In this document: positions 45,715-56,399 of the stretch, piece after piece | Position numbering within the stretch: the stretch's first letter is position 1 | Layout of the letters: each line of letters opens with the position of its first letter | NCBI GenBank assembly: GCA_030685235.1 | Contig: MU839091.1 | Location: 536,898-600,897, forward strand | Length of the DNA: 64,000 nucleotides | Direction: 5' to 3' | Origin: Copromyces sp. CBS 386.78 | Taxonomy: Eukaryota; Ascomycota; Sordariomycetes; Sordariales; Sordariaceae | The notes under the pieces: generated by a model | What the model was told of the DNA's origin: nothing | What the model saw: only the letters and a program-made list of their open reading frames with translations | The model's database searches: none | Translations under genes and position numbers: made by a program

Positions 45715-46940
45715 GGACGCTGGACAGTCATCAGTCAGTCTCTGCAGGGAAACCCATCCTTTGTATCTATATCATTACTGTACTCATTGGTTCAGCATTA
45801 CTATGCCAAGCATTGAAAGGTGGCGTTAACATGCGAACGTTGTTCTTTTTGTTTTGTGTTGGTTGGTGGTGTGGTTTGGTAAAAAGGTGTCAAGGCTCGG
45901 GTCTGTGGTGTGAAATGCTATACACGTTTGTCCCGACCTTTTCGTTTCTTGCGAATTCCCCTTGATTGGGTGGCCTGCTTACTCTTGTTCCCTTTGTTCT
46001 TCATGTTTGTTTGGGCGTCGTTAAGCCTCTTCTTGGTTGTTCTTTTGTTTGTTGGTTGTTGTTTCAGCACGACAGATACACACATGGGGGGAGGGGCGCT
46101 AGGGGCAAAGGATGTGTTCCGATTCACATGGTGAAAGAAAAGAATGAATTCACACAGCTATTTACTGGTCCATCTACGATTCCGCGGCGCTGCGCTGTCT
46201 CTTGAGTACGTGTGGATATTAAACAATGAAATGGACAATGAGCAAAATGCCAATCACTGGATTTGAAGAATTCTTGCGAGTATTTGTATTGAGGAGATCA
46301 CAAGTGGTGCTCGGTTTATTTATGGATAACTGAGATAAACAAGCTTTTGGTTCGTGGGCAGACGGGAGTATTCTTGTCTGTTCGCCTTGCAAAAACTGCA
46401 GGCACGAGTAGATCAGAAGGGCAACTCTTGAGGTATCGGAAACCTTGAGACACATCGATGTCTCATGGATGATGGGTTGGATGGGACATACGTGAAGAGA
46501 ACAAGTACACGAAGAAACGAGAGGAAATACTATCTTGAAACCCCAATCTATGAGGACCGGTGATAATTGTATGCTTACAACAGCATCTACCTACCGACAA
46601 ATAGGACTTGTTGTATACCTACCTACCTGCGTTCTAGACCTTCAAGATACAACCTGTTGTTGTCTATGTACTTACTCGTATTTCAACCCTAAATATGTAC
46701 ACATGAGAACGTGATTCAAAAACTATAAGTGCACACAAAAACCTCCAACTCATATACCCAACTAAGCTCCGGCACATGTATCTATGATATCTATGGAATA
46801 TCAAGTCTCGTTCGTCTTCACTGCTTCTTCCGCCTCTGTCATCTATATAGACTCCTATAGGTAATAGGTCATATCTTCTTCCTTTCTGCTTCTAATCTCC
46901 CACGTCACCAACTCGGTCAACCGAAGAAAAATCACGAAAA
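45715..46940. other. Convergent 3' intergenic region
   Basis: 1.2 kb between the phosphatase and Hut1-like stops. T/G-rich 3' UTR-like sequence lies at 45830-46060. No gene seen. Confidence 0.5.
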
Positions 46941-48388
46941 TCACTGCGCCTTCCCCAAAGCCGCCTTCGCCTTTCTCTTCGCCTCTTCCTTGGCCAACTT
47001 CTCGCGTCTTGCAATGCCAGCCTCGACACCGATGCCACCGAACACGAGACCGACGCCGAGCCACTGCATCTGAGACAAGCGGTGGCCGAAAGCCACGACG
47101 GAGAGGATCATGGTAAACATTTTGCGCGTGACGGTGACGGTGACGAGGAGGACGGAGGAGAAGGTTGAGAGGGTGTGGACTAGATGCTGTTAGTTGCGTG
47201 GTTACTTGGTAAGAGGGGGGAACCTGGTAGGAAAAGAGGGGAAAAGGGAAGTAGAGAGGGAAAGCAAGAGTGACGAAAAACTCACAAATAAAAACCTGGC
47301 CAACACACCCACAAACCGCAAACCCCAACACATCCCTCCAAACCTCGGGATGTCTCCCCAAGAAACCCAACGCGCTCGCCAGTTCCCCTTCGCTGCCCGT
47401 AGCAGCCGCCATCCCAAACCACTCGCCCAACCCGGTCTTCACCAACCACGGACTCAGCACAAGATACCCGCCCGTAATCACCGAACTTAACAAGTTATTA
47501 GCCATCATCATTTGGGGGCCCGTATACGGCTGGAACGTTTGGAAAATATAATCCTGCGTGCTGTTCGTCAAGCCGTCAAACAGCAGGTTGATGCCTAGCA
47601 ACAACAAGCCCCAGCTCGTCTGCCCCGAGTTCACTCCCCCCTTTTTCTTGGAGCCAGAGTGCAGCGTAAAAACAGCAACACCAGCCGTCACCGCCGCCAC
47701 GACCAGGTACTTGTAAAGCGGATACCTCTTCCTGAAAAGCGTAATGTGCAAAAACATGACCGGCAACAGCTTACAGCTCTTGGCGAGAATATAGGTGATG
47801 TAATCGATATGTCCCAGGGCGGCGTAGCCAAAGGGGGCGGCGAGCGCGTTGGTGAATGCCACCAACAAGAGGGGAGGGAGGATGGCGCGCGAGGGGATCA
47901 TGGCGGGCACGGGGGACCCCCGGGGCGTGGATAGGACGGTGAAAAGCTTGCCGCCGAGGGCGGCGAAAAGGGATTGAATTGTTAGGAGGAAGACGGGGAA
48001 TTTGAAGCGTTCCCCCTTGGAAACGGGGGAGGAGCCGTAGTTCGTTGTGGTGAGCTTTTCTTGGAGGTAGGCCCAGGTTAGGCTGTGTCGCGGGTTTGTG
48101 TTAGTCGATGCTCTGGGATTCTTCCATCTGACAGCCGTTGCACTAGACGACGACTTACAAGGAAACGTAAATGCCGGCAACGTCAATGAGGAGGGTGACG
48201 ACGCCGGCTTCCTTCTTCGTTGGTACCGCAAGGGATGATGATGTTGATAATGACGGCTTGACACTTCCATTTGCGCCGGAGACAAGTGGAACTGCTTCCG
48301 TCCCTGATGGCGATTTTCGATCGGCTTTGCTGATACATTCGGAGGAAACCTCACGCCGTACGGGCGTTGGCTGCTTTGCGCGAGCCAT
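46941..48388 (-). CDS. HUT1: Nucleotide-sugar transporter, UDP-galactose transporter homologue Hut1
   Basis: Multi-pass ER/Golgi membrane protein of the SLC35B1/Hut1 family, implicated in UDP-sugar import and ER folding homeostasis. Three exons, 48388-48159, 48082-47286 and 47179-46941 (introns 76 and 106 nt), give 421 residues. A polar N-terminus of about 60 residues ([15 protein letters not shown]) precedes the first helix [20 protein letters not shown], where the exon 1/2 join recreates the family motif [11 protein letters not shown]. Further helices include [36 protein letters not shown] and [20 protein letters not shown]. The characteristic [11 protein letters not shown] and [16 protein letters not shown] segment is in exon 3, which ends with a lysine-rich cytosolic tail ([13 protein letters not shown]) that could act as an ER-retrieval-like signal. 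Both joins restore conserved sequence. Confidence 0.93.
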
Positions 48389-49820
48389 GACGGTTGAGTG
48401 TGTGTCTTGTTCGTGGCCGGCTGTGTTGTTGTGAATCGCGGTTGTGTGATGCTACACTCGATTGGCCCTTGACGAGGAAGGGAGGGAGGGAAGGGAGATG
48501 ATACGAGCAAAGGTCCGTCGAGGATGCTCGAGGACAGACAAGACGTCTTGAAAGAGTTGGCCCTTCAATCAATTGGAGAGTGTTGGTCAAGGAAATCCTA
48601 TAGAGAAATAATTACGGAGGAAGCTGTCCGTAAAGGTTCTTGTACGTAGATCCGTCATCCGGACAGGGTGGCTTTTCCATCAAGCTCCATGCCCCATTTC
48701 GCGCTGCCAGCCCTTGTCATCCTGTCAAGATTGGCCGGCACATGCGCCGTAATCACCACTGTGTTACGCTAGGTATCTAACCTTATTTGGTGGGAACCAG
48801 GGGTCGGCCTACGCTAGCGCCGCCAGTTTCACTGCCCTTTTTGCGGGGTCTAGCGTAAGATCCCAGGGGCAGCTCCCCCTCAACAAAAATGTGCCGAAAC
48901 CGGGGACACAAAATCCCATCTCCAAGCAAGACACGTATTGCAATGTGAACTCGTTCGAGATCACGCCGATTGGTTTTGTCAACATCATGAACATGCATCA
49001 CAGATTCACAGAGAAAACCACGCACAGTAAAAATAGACCAAAAAGACGACTTTTTATTGCCCTTCATTTTTTGTGCTATCTATGCCTAACTACCAAGCAG
49101 GGTTTGATCCCCACGTGAACAGGTGGTTGACGTTTTGGCCAGATCCAAGCACAATGATATAGTTCCTGATTATGGACATATCAGGACTGTCGTATGTATC
49201 AGCGCAGTACAAAAGATTCGGTGTAAGAGATGGGAGAGGCCTCGGCGATAGTGCTGAATGCTGAGAAAGCACGTCAACAGGCTCGGGTGATGAGATGCGG
49301 GAAAGATGTTGAACGGTGTAAGGGATCGCACGGGTGTCTGCTGTGAACATGCTTGACTGTCCCATGACGATGCTGGAATCGGCTCGTGGGTGTAAACAAC
49401 AACACCAAGTCGAGGACCAGGCTTGAAGTCCGAGTGCCCTCGCACGACAAATTCCACCACCCAGGCCGGCTTGGGCGGCCGTGTCTAGGCAAAAAATGTG
49501 TGAACTGGCGAGATAAGGGGGGTGTTGCCGATTACAGTGCGGAATAAGGAATGGCCCAGTTCGTAAAGGAGAACCAAAGATGGTCCGTCGACTATGCTTT
49601 TGATCAAGAAGTTGTCGTCCTGTCGTGGTTCCTGCCACAATTCCGAGCCTTGCGGCTTCATTTCTGGAACGACCCGTAACGGGGGCTGCCGAGCATACTC
49701 CTTTATAGTAAAACAACCTGGGTAATGTGGTCAAATAACTGAAATATTGCCGCCATCAACTCTTTCAGCAAAGAGGACTCTCGTTGGCTACAGCCTCGGG
49801 CCGTATGATTCCTCCGCACT
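48389..49820. other. Intergenic region upstream of HUT1
   Basis: 1.4 kb between the HUT1 start and the stop of the KH protein gene. ORF 49090-49734 (minus, 214 codons) shows no family features and probably is chance. Nothing else is seen. Confidence 0.45.
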
Positions 49821-51044
49821 CTACTCGGAAGGCTCAAGAGCCTGCTGAGAGCGGCGGGACTTCTCAGCCTCCAAGTTCTCGTAAAGAAGGTAGAGAGCAG
49901 TCTCGTTGGCCTTGGCAGAGCCCATGATGGTAAACATGCGCTCGCCGGATTCGTCATGAGGACCCTATCAATCGTGTTAGAAACCGTTTAACCTTGATCA
50001 AAATAAACGCTCATCACTCACCTTGGCAATCGAGATGCGCGCACCAGATTGCTTGCGGATCTCGCTAATCTTGGAGCCTTGACGTCCAATGATGCAGCCA
50101 ACCATATCAGCGGGGATGCTGATGTTTTGTGTCTGGATCTCCTCGCCATTCTCATCATGGGTAGGGGGACCACGAGAGGCGGCATCGGAATCAGAACGGC
50201 GGTTGTAGGGGCGTCCACCACTGTTGCCGCTGAAATCGGCACCATTGCCAGTCCGTGTGACACGAGAGCTACCGTAGGACCTTTCCTGGGGATAGGTGCG
50301 TTCGCCGCCAACAGGTGCGCCAGGGCCGCGGACAACAGGGTTGTACAAAACGGTGCCGGTGCCCCGCTGCCAGTCGTCGACCAGGCACTTGCAAATCTCC
50401 CAGACAGCGCGCTGAATGCCCTCGGGGGTACCCTGCACCTCAACTACGCGTTCGGTAGATTGCGGCAGCATCTCCTTCTGCGCAACCATGCGAACGCCCG
50501 AGACATCCTGGATGTGCTTGATCTTGAGACCTTGACGGCCGATGACTGTGCCCATCTGGTTATGGGAGATGAGCAACTTGATGGCTACACATAAGGTTAG
50601 CGGTGCTCAAATCATTTCAATGGGTTTAATCGTACGGTGAGTGCCGTTGGCAGAGACGACGCCACCCATGCCAACAGACGGGGCGCCTTCGAGAAGGGAG
50701 CGAGCGACAACAGCGTACGCCTTGGAGACAGCATCGCAGCCACCGGTAATGGTCAGGACGCGGTCATGAACACCCTGGACAACCTTGCTGACACCGGCCT
50801 TGACGCCAGTTTCATCACGGAGGTTGGCGACGTTCTGGCCGCCCTTGCCAATGATCACACCAGCTTCCTTGGAAGACACGATAGCTCTGAGAGTAAGGGT
50901 GGTCTGCGAGTATTCTTCGTCGGTTCTGGGAGCGGGCTCGCCATCGGGACCGAGGCGGGACTCATTGTCATTGAGGTTGAGGTTATCGAGGTTCTCCTCG
51001 ATGCTGCCACCGTTGGCGGGAATGGAGTCTTGGCTGGCAGACAT
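49821..51044 (-). CDS. Triple-KH-domain RNA-binding protein, Rnc1/Pbp2-like
   Basis: Poly(C)-binding-type KH protein that binds mRNA and controls stability or localisation. Three exons, 51044-50636, 50584-50022 and 49964-49821 (introns 51 and 57 nt, branch sites CTAAC), give 371 residues starting MSASQDSIPANGG. Three KH domains each keep the GxxG loop: VIIGKGGQNVANL (about residue 70), TVIGRQGLKIKHI (about 145) and CIIGRQGSKISEI (about 295). The first intron lies between KH1 and KH2, and the second cuts KH3 exactly before GPHDESGERMFTIMGS. Between KH2 and KH3 is a disordered R/G/S linker (ERSYGSSRVTRTG). The short C-terminus is helical and ends EPSE. The arrangement (KH1-KH2 close, KH3 apart) matches fission yeast Rnc1 and budding yeast Pbp2/Hek2. 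In those yeasts Rnc1 stabilises a MAPK phosphatase mRNA; a phosphatase gene lies nearby but no link is implied. Confidence 0.93.
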
Positions 51045-53248
51045 GATGTATTTCTGAGGAGCTGGGAAGTGGATGGGTTGAGATGTTGTTGGAGAAGTAG
51101 AAGTCCGATCTGGATGGAGGAGGACGAGATTAGTAGACGAACCACCTAGCTTGTTGACAGGTAGTTATTCACGTTGAGAGAGAGAGAGAGCTGGGTTGGG
51201 GTGGTTTGACTTTGATGACCGAGGGTGTTGGGGGAAGACTGGCCAAAGTCAGTGGGCAATGTGACAAAGAGAAAAGCTCAAGCTCTTCTGTTGCTGCACC
51301 CCAAAAACGGCAAGAGCCTTAGGTAAGCCACGGGGTAAAGAACGGATGGAAGGGAACCAACAGTACTGGAAGCTTCAGGACCAACAGAACAGATGTGCTT
51401 TCTTTGGATGGAAACTGGAAATAACAGATAATTGGAAGTGATGGAAGGCCGCGAACGCAAGCAAAACAGAAGGAGAAATGGTGGGCCGTTGCAGAGCTGT
51501 CCCTGCAGACGGTGGAGTGTGGCGGCTCCCTAGTAGCGGGGCAGGCAGGTCCGGGGGATGCACGTACCTTTTTGGGGGTTTGAGCGGCAGGCAAGCACTT
51601 GTAGAGGAAGAGTCTAGCTGGACACAGATAGAGCGTGTTAGTCGAGGTTACCTCGAGTCCTATCCGAGAGTGGGGCATGAAAGCGTGTAAATAAATGCAA
51701 TCTGGAGTCGGAATGCTGCCGGTGTCCTCACCCCAGGCGCAAGGTAGCGAGAAAGGTCAAGGGCAACCGGGGTGGGGGTGATGCTTTGTGTTGGAACGGC
51801 GATGGAGAAGACTCACATAGATCAAAGTGCCGGGGAGGGGAGGAGATAAGAAGAGGTCCGGACTGACAAGGAGGTCGGAGGAGGGATGGATGGAGTAGAG
51901 GTAAGAGGAAGGGATTCGGAGCGGACACGAGAGAGGCGTGAAAGATTGAGGTGGGAAAGTGTAGAAGAGGAAGAGGTAGAGAAACGGAGAAGGTAGAGAA
52001 GAGGCAAGGTGGAAAAAGAGGATGGGAGGGATGATGAAAGACGGTTAAATTTCACACCAGCATATTTGGAGAAACGGACTTGGATGGAAAGACGAATTCA
52101 GCAAAAAAGAGGAGGAGGGGCCGACCTTGACAGACGGGTAGGGGAGTGAGTGGTGGTGGCAGCCCCATGGTGACAGGGAAGCTCAGGAGCTCTCCCCTAC
52201 CTCTACACACGCCTTACGCAAGGTACGGTTGGAAACAGCCTGGGGATGGTACCACTACACCACCATTGCCTACCACAACACGGTACCACGAGGAAGCATT
52301 CAATGACCAGGCATGTCAACTTGAATGAACTGTGCTCTCTTCTGAAAACCAAGATAACATTCTTGAAGCTGTTTATAGCATTGATCATTCGATCACTTAT
52401 TTCTCCCATCAGAGAGAGGAAAGCAAAAAAAAATCTAGAAGCCCATACCGTCCACAGTTCAAAGTAGGTTGCTTTCACTTGATAGTGACTTCATTCCCCC
52501 GAGTGGGGTTCCCGTCCTGTGTTACGCTTGCCCCGCTCTCAGTGGCTGCTTCTGGCAAATCTGATGGCGTTCCTCACGGCACGGGCAGGTGGGCAAGGTC
52601 TCTGGGAGGTGCCTTGTACCTGGTGCCAGCTGCCGGTAGGTGGTGGTGGTGCCGTGGTCTGTTTGCGTCGTTCTCGCCATCAAAAGGTACCACACAATCA
52701 CAACCTCAGCCGGCAAGAACGATGATAGCATCAGAAGGAGAGTCGCCGTGACAGACATTACCATTGTTGCCTTTTGTATTTAAATGACATCAATCATCCA
52801 GTCTTCATCTCACGCTGATGTTTTGCTAATACTGGAGTATCCACTCGGGCAAATAACGAGCGTTTGATAACAAAATAGTGCAAAACGTGGCAGTTGGTGC
52901 TGCGCAGGTACAAGTGGAAGTCGCACAACTTCCCTTTCTAAAGACCCCACTCGAACAGTCCACGTTGGACTCAAACATCCCGTTCTGCTTCGAGTTACTA
53001 GATCACTTCAACCATCGGGGAAACCTCGGATCAACTATTGAGTGCCAAGACCGTGCCGAGCCAGAACTGATTTCGACAAGGGTGTGTGCCAAGACCTGAT
53101 TTTACACAGTACGGTTTAACAATAATCGATTTTTAAGAAAATATTATAATGCCTATATAAGCTTAGTATATATATAAGAGAAACTAGTCTTAAAAGGGTT
53201 ATGAATAAATTTATGTATAATATATAGTAAATGTATAATTAATAATTT
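51045..53248. other. Intergenic region upstream of the KH gene, up to the repeat island
   Basis: 2.2 kb. GA-rich tracts near 51176-51192 and 51790-52020 probably belong to the KH gene leader (CT-rich on its sense strand). Composition stays balanced until about 53,100, where it becomes strongly AT-rich. No gene seen. Confidence 0.45.
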
Positions 53249-53270
53249 TTGAAACGCCCATCCTTCTACC

Positions 53271-53519
53271 ATGGAGGCGCTGAGGTCGGGCTCACCAAAG
53301 GTGTCACGAAAGAACCGCACCAAAGGTCGCGTGGTCCGTGAGCCCACTTCAGCGCCGAAACTGGAAGGAGCGGCGGTTCTGTCTATACTGGGTCGCCTGC
53401 AAAATAATTGCGGAGCCCATCATCCCAATCGGGAAATTTGGAACTCAGCTGAACTCGAGGCCCGTACATCAAACGCTCTCGGCAACACCACTCCTCAACG
53501 AAGAAATGCATCCAAATAA
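53271..53519 (+). CDS. Hypothetical 82-residue ORF in a GC-normal pocket of the repeat island
   Basis: The ATG has a perfect ACCATGG context and starts two bases after the left inverted-repeat arm. The 82-residue product is basic at the N-terminus (SRKNRTKGRVVREP) and shows no family motif, signal peptide or membrane segment. Base composition is balanced while both flanks are AT-rich. It may be an exon fragment, the front of an element-encoded protein, or chance. Confidence 0.22.
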   Translation: MEALRSGSPKVSRKNRTKGRVVREPTSAPKLEGAAVLSILGRLQNNCGAHHPNREIWNSAELEARTSNALGNTTPQRRNASK

Positions 53520-53598
53520 AAAAACCGTCAAAATGTTCGCCTCAATTATGCGGTCATTTGGTGTTGTTGAGAAAAATCGAAAAGAAGAGTTTTTCTTG

Positions 53599-53690
53599 GA
53601 ATGCGACCGTGGTGAATGCGACCGTGGACCGTGGTGAATGCGATTCACCGTGGTGAATGCGACTCACCGTGGTGAATGCGACCGTGGATA
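53599..53690. repeat. Minisatellite with core ACCGTGGTGAATGCG
   Basis: The 15-base core occurs about four times, in two spacings: directly joined and separated by ATTC/ACTC, giving a 19-base period. Partial units (ACCGTGG) lie at the joints. It was not obviously RIP-mutated. Confidence 0.85.
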
Positions 53691-53693
53691 GCT

Positions 53694-53730
53694 AGTAAAA
53701 AATAAAAAAAAAATAAAAAAAATAAAAAAA

Positions 53731-53766
<36 letters not shown>

Positions 53767-53890
53767 TAAATAAATAAAAATAAAAATAAAAAATAAAAAT
53801 AAAAATAAAAATAAAAATAAAAATAAAAATAAAAATAAAAATAAAATCAAAAATAAAAATAAAAGTAAAAATATTAAAAAAATTAAAAAA
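53694..53890. repeat. A-rich low-complexity tract (AAAAAT)n
   Basis: About 200 bases made almost only of A with regular T, largely a 6-base AAAAAT period at 53770-53850. Low-complexity, no coding. Confidence 0.9.
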
Positions 53891-53998
53891 CTTAAATTTT
53901 TGGGTAGAGGCCGTATCCTATGGCCTCTAGTAAGGAAGAAATTCCTATTCTAAAAAACTTAACTAATAAGTATTCTAGAAGATGGGCGTTTCACTGTC

Positions 53999-54030
53999 TC
54001 CCTTGGGCATATCCAGCTCTGCCCAAGGGA
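53999..54030. repeat. Perfect 11-bp hairpin
   Basis: TCCCTTGGGCA (53999-54009) pairs with TGCCCAAGGGA (54020-54030) across a 10-base loop. It lies just outside the right inverted-repeat arm in an AT-rich setting, and its GC-rich stem stands out. Confidence 0.75.
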
Positions 54031-54296
54031 AGACTATGTTTTAAAATTTGTTTAGGAACTCGTTCCTAACGAGTTTGAAACGCGTTAGAATAATGTTTTA
54101 ATTATTTATAAAACTCAATTCAAAAAAGTTTTATAACTTATAATAAAATTGTATATAAATAACATATATATTTATTTGAGAATAATATTATTTTAGTACT
54201 TTAAATATTAGTCAAACTTATTTTAAACGTGTTTGGAACTTGATTAGAATTCGATTCTAACGGGTTTGAGTTTAATTAAACTATTTTTGGATTTAG

Positions 54297-54522
54297 TGAA
54301 ATGGAGCAAAACCACACCAATAAAGGAACGGGGCTACACCATATAAATTTGTATAGCGAGGAGCTGATCTAGAGCTGATGATCTTGTCTGTAGAATTGGA
54401 TGGAGTTGTCAAATTACAACTATAAAACTACTAAAAAGAAAGATAGAAGGTGAAGTAGAGTTTTACTTCTATACTTTTTTTAAGATAGCGAGGTGCGGAT
54501 TTGGAAGTCGGTGTTAAAGAAG
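54297..54522. repeat. Repeat A, copy 1 (probable LTR fragment)
   Basis: Begins TGAAATGGAGCAAAACCACA and is about 80-85% identical by eye to 55761-55766 plus 63686-63906, with mostly C/T and G/A differences. A TG start would fit an LTR. Similarity stops after TTAAAGAA. Downstream to about 54775 is unique-looking AT-rich sequence with a GAAGGGGGAT purine stretch at 54634-54646. Confidence 0.75.
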
Positions 54523-54825
54523 ATAGAAAGCACTTTACGAATGTAATCAAAGATTTCAAAAAGGGAATATTACAAAGATCTCAAGAATGTTAATATTCAA
54601 TTCGTTGTTTTTTTCTTGCTTTTCTATAGTTTGAAGGGGGATGCCATCCTTCTTATACTTTTCTATCTTCAATCCTATTTAGCCCTAGAGCAGATCCGCT
54701 CCTCAGTATCGTAGCTCCACAAGTATCCTAACATCTATACTGACAAAACGCCCCAACTTATTAGCGTTATAAGGAAAATATTGAAAACTATTGAATATTA
54801 ATACCCTTAATACTATAATATAAAT

Positions 54826-55760
54826 ATATTTTAATTTTACTAATAGGTTAAGTTAATATCTAATTAGAAACTTGTTCTTATTACGTTAATTAGATTGGAA
54901 TTTATTTCGAACTAAATTATATACTTATAAATAATTTTTAATCTTAGGAAGTAGAAAATATAATTCAAATGCAATACAATATAATATTTATATATATTAT
55001 ATATAAACAATTAAGAAAATTATTTATTTTATATTTGAATGCTAATATATATTACTTTTAATTTTTAATATTATTTTATTTATAGTTTTTAATATAAGAA
55101 TTAAAAAGGTTATTTTGTTCGTATACTATTTAATATTGTATTATATCTTTATATAATAGTATTTAGTTTAAAATTTAGATTATAAATATATATAAATTAG
55201 ACCTTAATTATAATACTACGATTATTAACTATTTTTAATTTTACTAATAGGTTAATATTTAATTCGAAACCCGTTCCTATTACGTTAACTAGATTGGAAT
55301 TTGTTTAGAACTAAATTATATACTTATAAATAATTCTTAACCTTAAGAAGTAGAAAATATAATTTGAATATTATATATTATAGTATTTACGTATATTATA
55401 TATAAATAATTGAGAAAATTATTTATTTTATATTTGAACGAGAATTTATACTACTTTTCACTTTTAATCTTATTTTATTTATAATTTTTAAATATAAGAA
55501 TAAAAAAAGTTATTTTGCTCGTATACTATCTAATATTCCATTATATTTTAATCTTATAGTATTTAGTTTAAAATTTAGATTATAAATATGCATAATTCGA
55601 ATCTTAATTATAATAATACGATTATTAACTATTTTTAATTTTACTAATAGGTTAACATCTAGTTCGAAATCTGTTCCAATTACGTTAACTAGACTGGAAC
55701 TTGTTTCGAACCAGATTATATACTTATAAATAATTTTTAATCTTAGGAAGTAGAAAATAT
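54826..55760. repeat. Tandem array of ~400 bp units (about 2.3 copies), AT-rich
   Basis: Units beginning TTTTAATTTTACTAATAGGT start near 54828, 55234 and 55633, giving periods of about 405 and 400 bases. Copies share landmarks such as CTTATAAATAATTTTTAATC and GGAAGTAGAAAATAT. Differences are mainly transitions. The third copy is cut by the retroelement insertion at 55767. Confidence 0.85.
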
Positions 55761-55766
55761 TGAAAT

Positions 55767-56021
55767 TATTACGGGGCTAGATAGCACCGTAGGGGGTATA
55801 ATAAAATATACGTTGTTACATAAGGAGAAAGGAGGAGAGAAAGGAAGTATACGCAGAGGTCTAGCTATATATAGGTGAGAGCCCTACAGACCAGACCGTA
55901 CGCGGGCACGTAAGGCTGCACGTGACGATGATATATACGTAGCCAAAGCTTTAAGCTCTAATCGGCACAATATATATACAATTAATATAGCACAGCACAT
56001 TATAGGTCTAACCCTATAATA
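55767..56021 (-). repeat. Left LTR (3' LTR of the minus-strand element)
   Basis: 255 bp, starting TATTACGGGG and ending CCCTATAATA. It aligns along its whole length to 63426-63680. Most differences are C/T or G/A. Confidence 0.92.
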
Positions 56022-56032
56022 TTATCCCCCTT
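56022..56032 (-). other. Polypurine tract of the retroelement
   Basis: On the minus strand AAGGGGGATAA directly precedes the 3' LTR. This is the plus-strand primer for reverse transcription and fixes the orientation of the element. Confidence 0.75.
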
Positions 56033-56399
56033 CAAAAGAAATTCGAAGAGCTGAAAAATCTATATATATAATAGACTTAAAACCCTTTATATCGCTTCCT
56101 ATCCTCGTAAACATCTATCAATTTCCGAAATACCCTCCCAAACGCGAAATATAAACCTTCCTCTATACCCTTCTACGTCCTATCTTCTATAGTGGCGGCC
56201 GTTTCTTACCGTACTAAGCAGTTAGAATAGCGTTGTGGTAGTTCGGGGGCTGCCGGAATTAGTATTATCGTTAGCGCTAGAGTATCGGCGGCGAAGCGCT
56301 CAAAAACCCTTTAAACCTCTAAGGGAATTAATTTATCCGAATATTCGTAGTAGAATTATTAAAGACGGTACTTATAATTAATAACGTTACTAATAAATT

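Larger units (their letters stand above)
53250..53993. repeat. Inverted-repeat-bounded segment, possible small DNA element
   Basis: The left arm TGAAACGCCCATCCTTCTA (53250-53268) matches the reverse of the right arm TAGAAGATGGGCGTTTCA (53976-53993) with a single one-base indel. The arms enclose a non-RIPped segment, a minisatellite and an A-rich tract. No clear target duplication flanks them, so it may be a degenerate DNA transposon or a chance inverted repeat. Confidence 0.4.

Noticed and set aside
49098..49115. B-box-like GGTTTGATCCC
   Set aside because: A key consensus base differs and no acceptor or D-arm can be formed; not a tRNA gene.
49090..49734. 214-codon minus-strand ORF
   Set aside because: No ATG-based conserved start, no domain features and irregular composition; most likely chance in intergenic DNA.
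53600..53690. CRISPR-like array
   Set aside because: Repeats are joined directly or by 4 bases, with no spacers of normal length, in a eukaryotic genome; it is a minisatellite.
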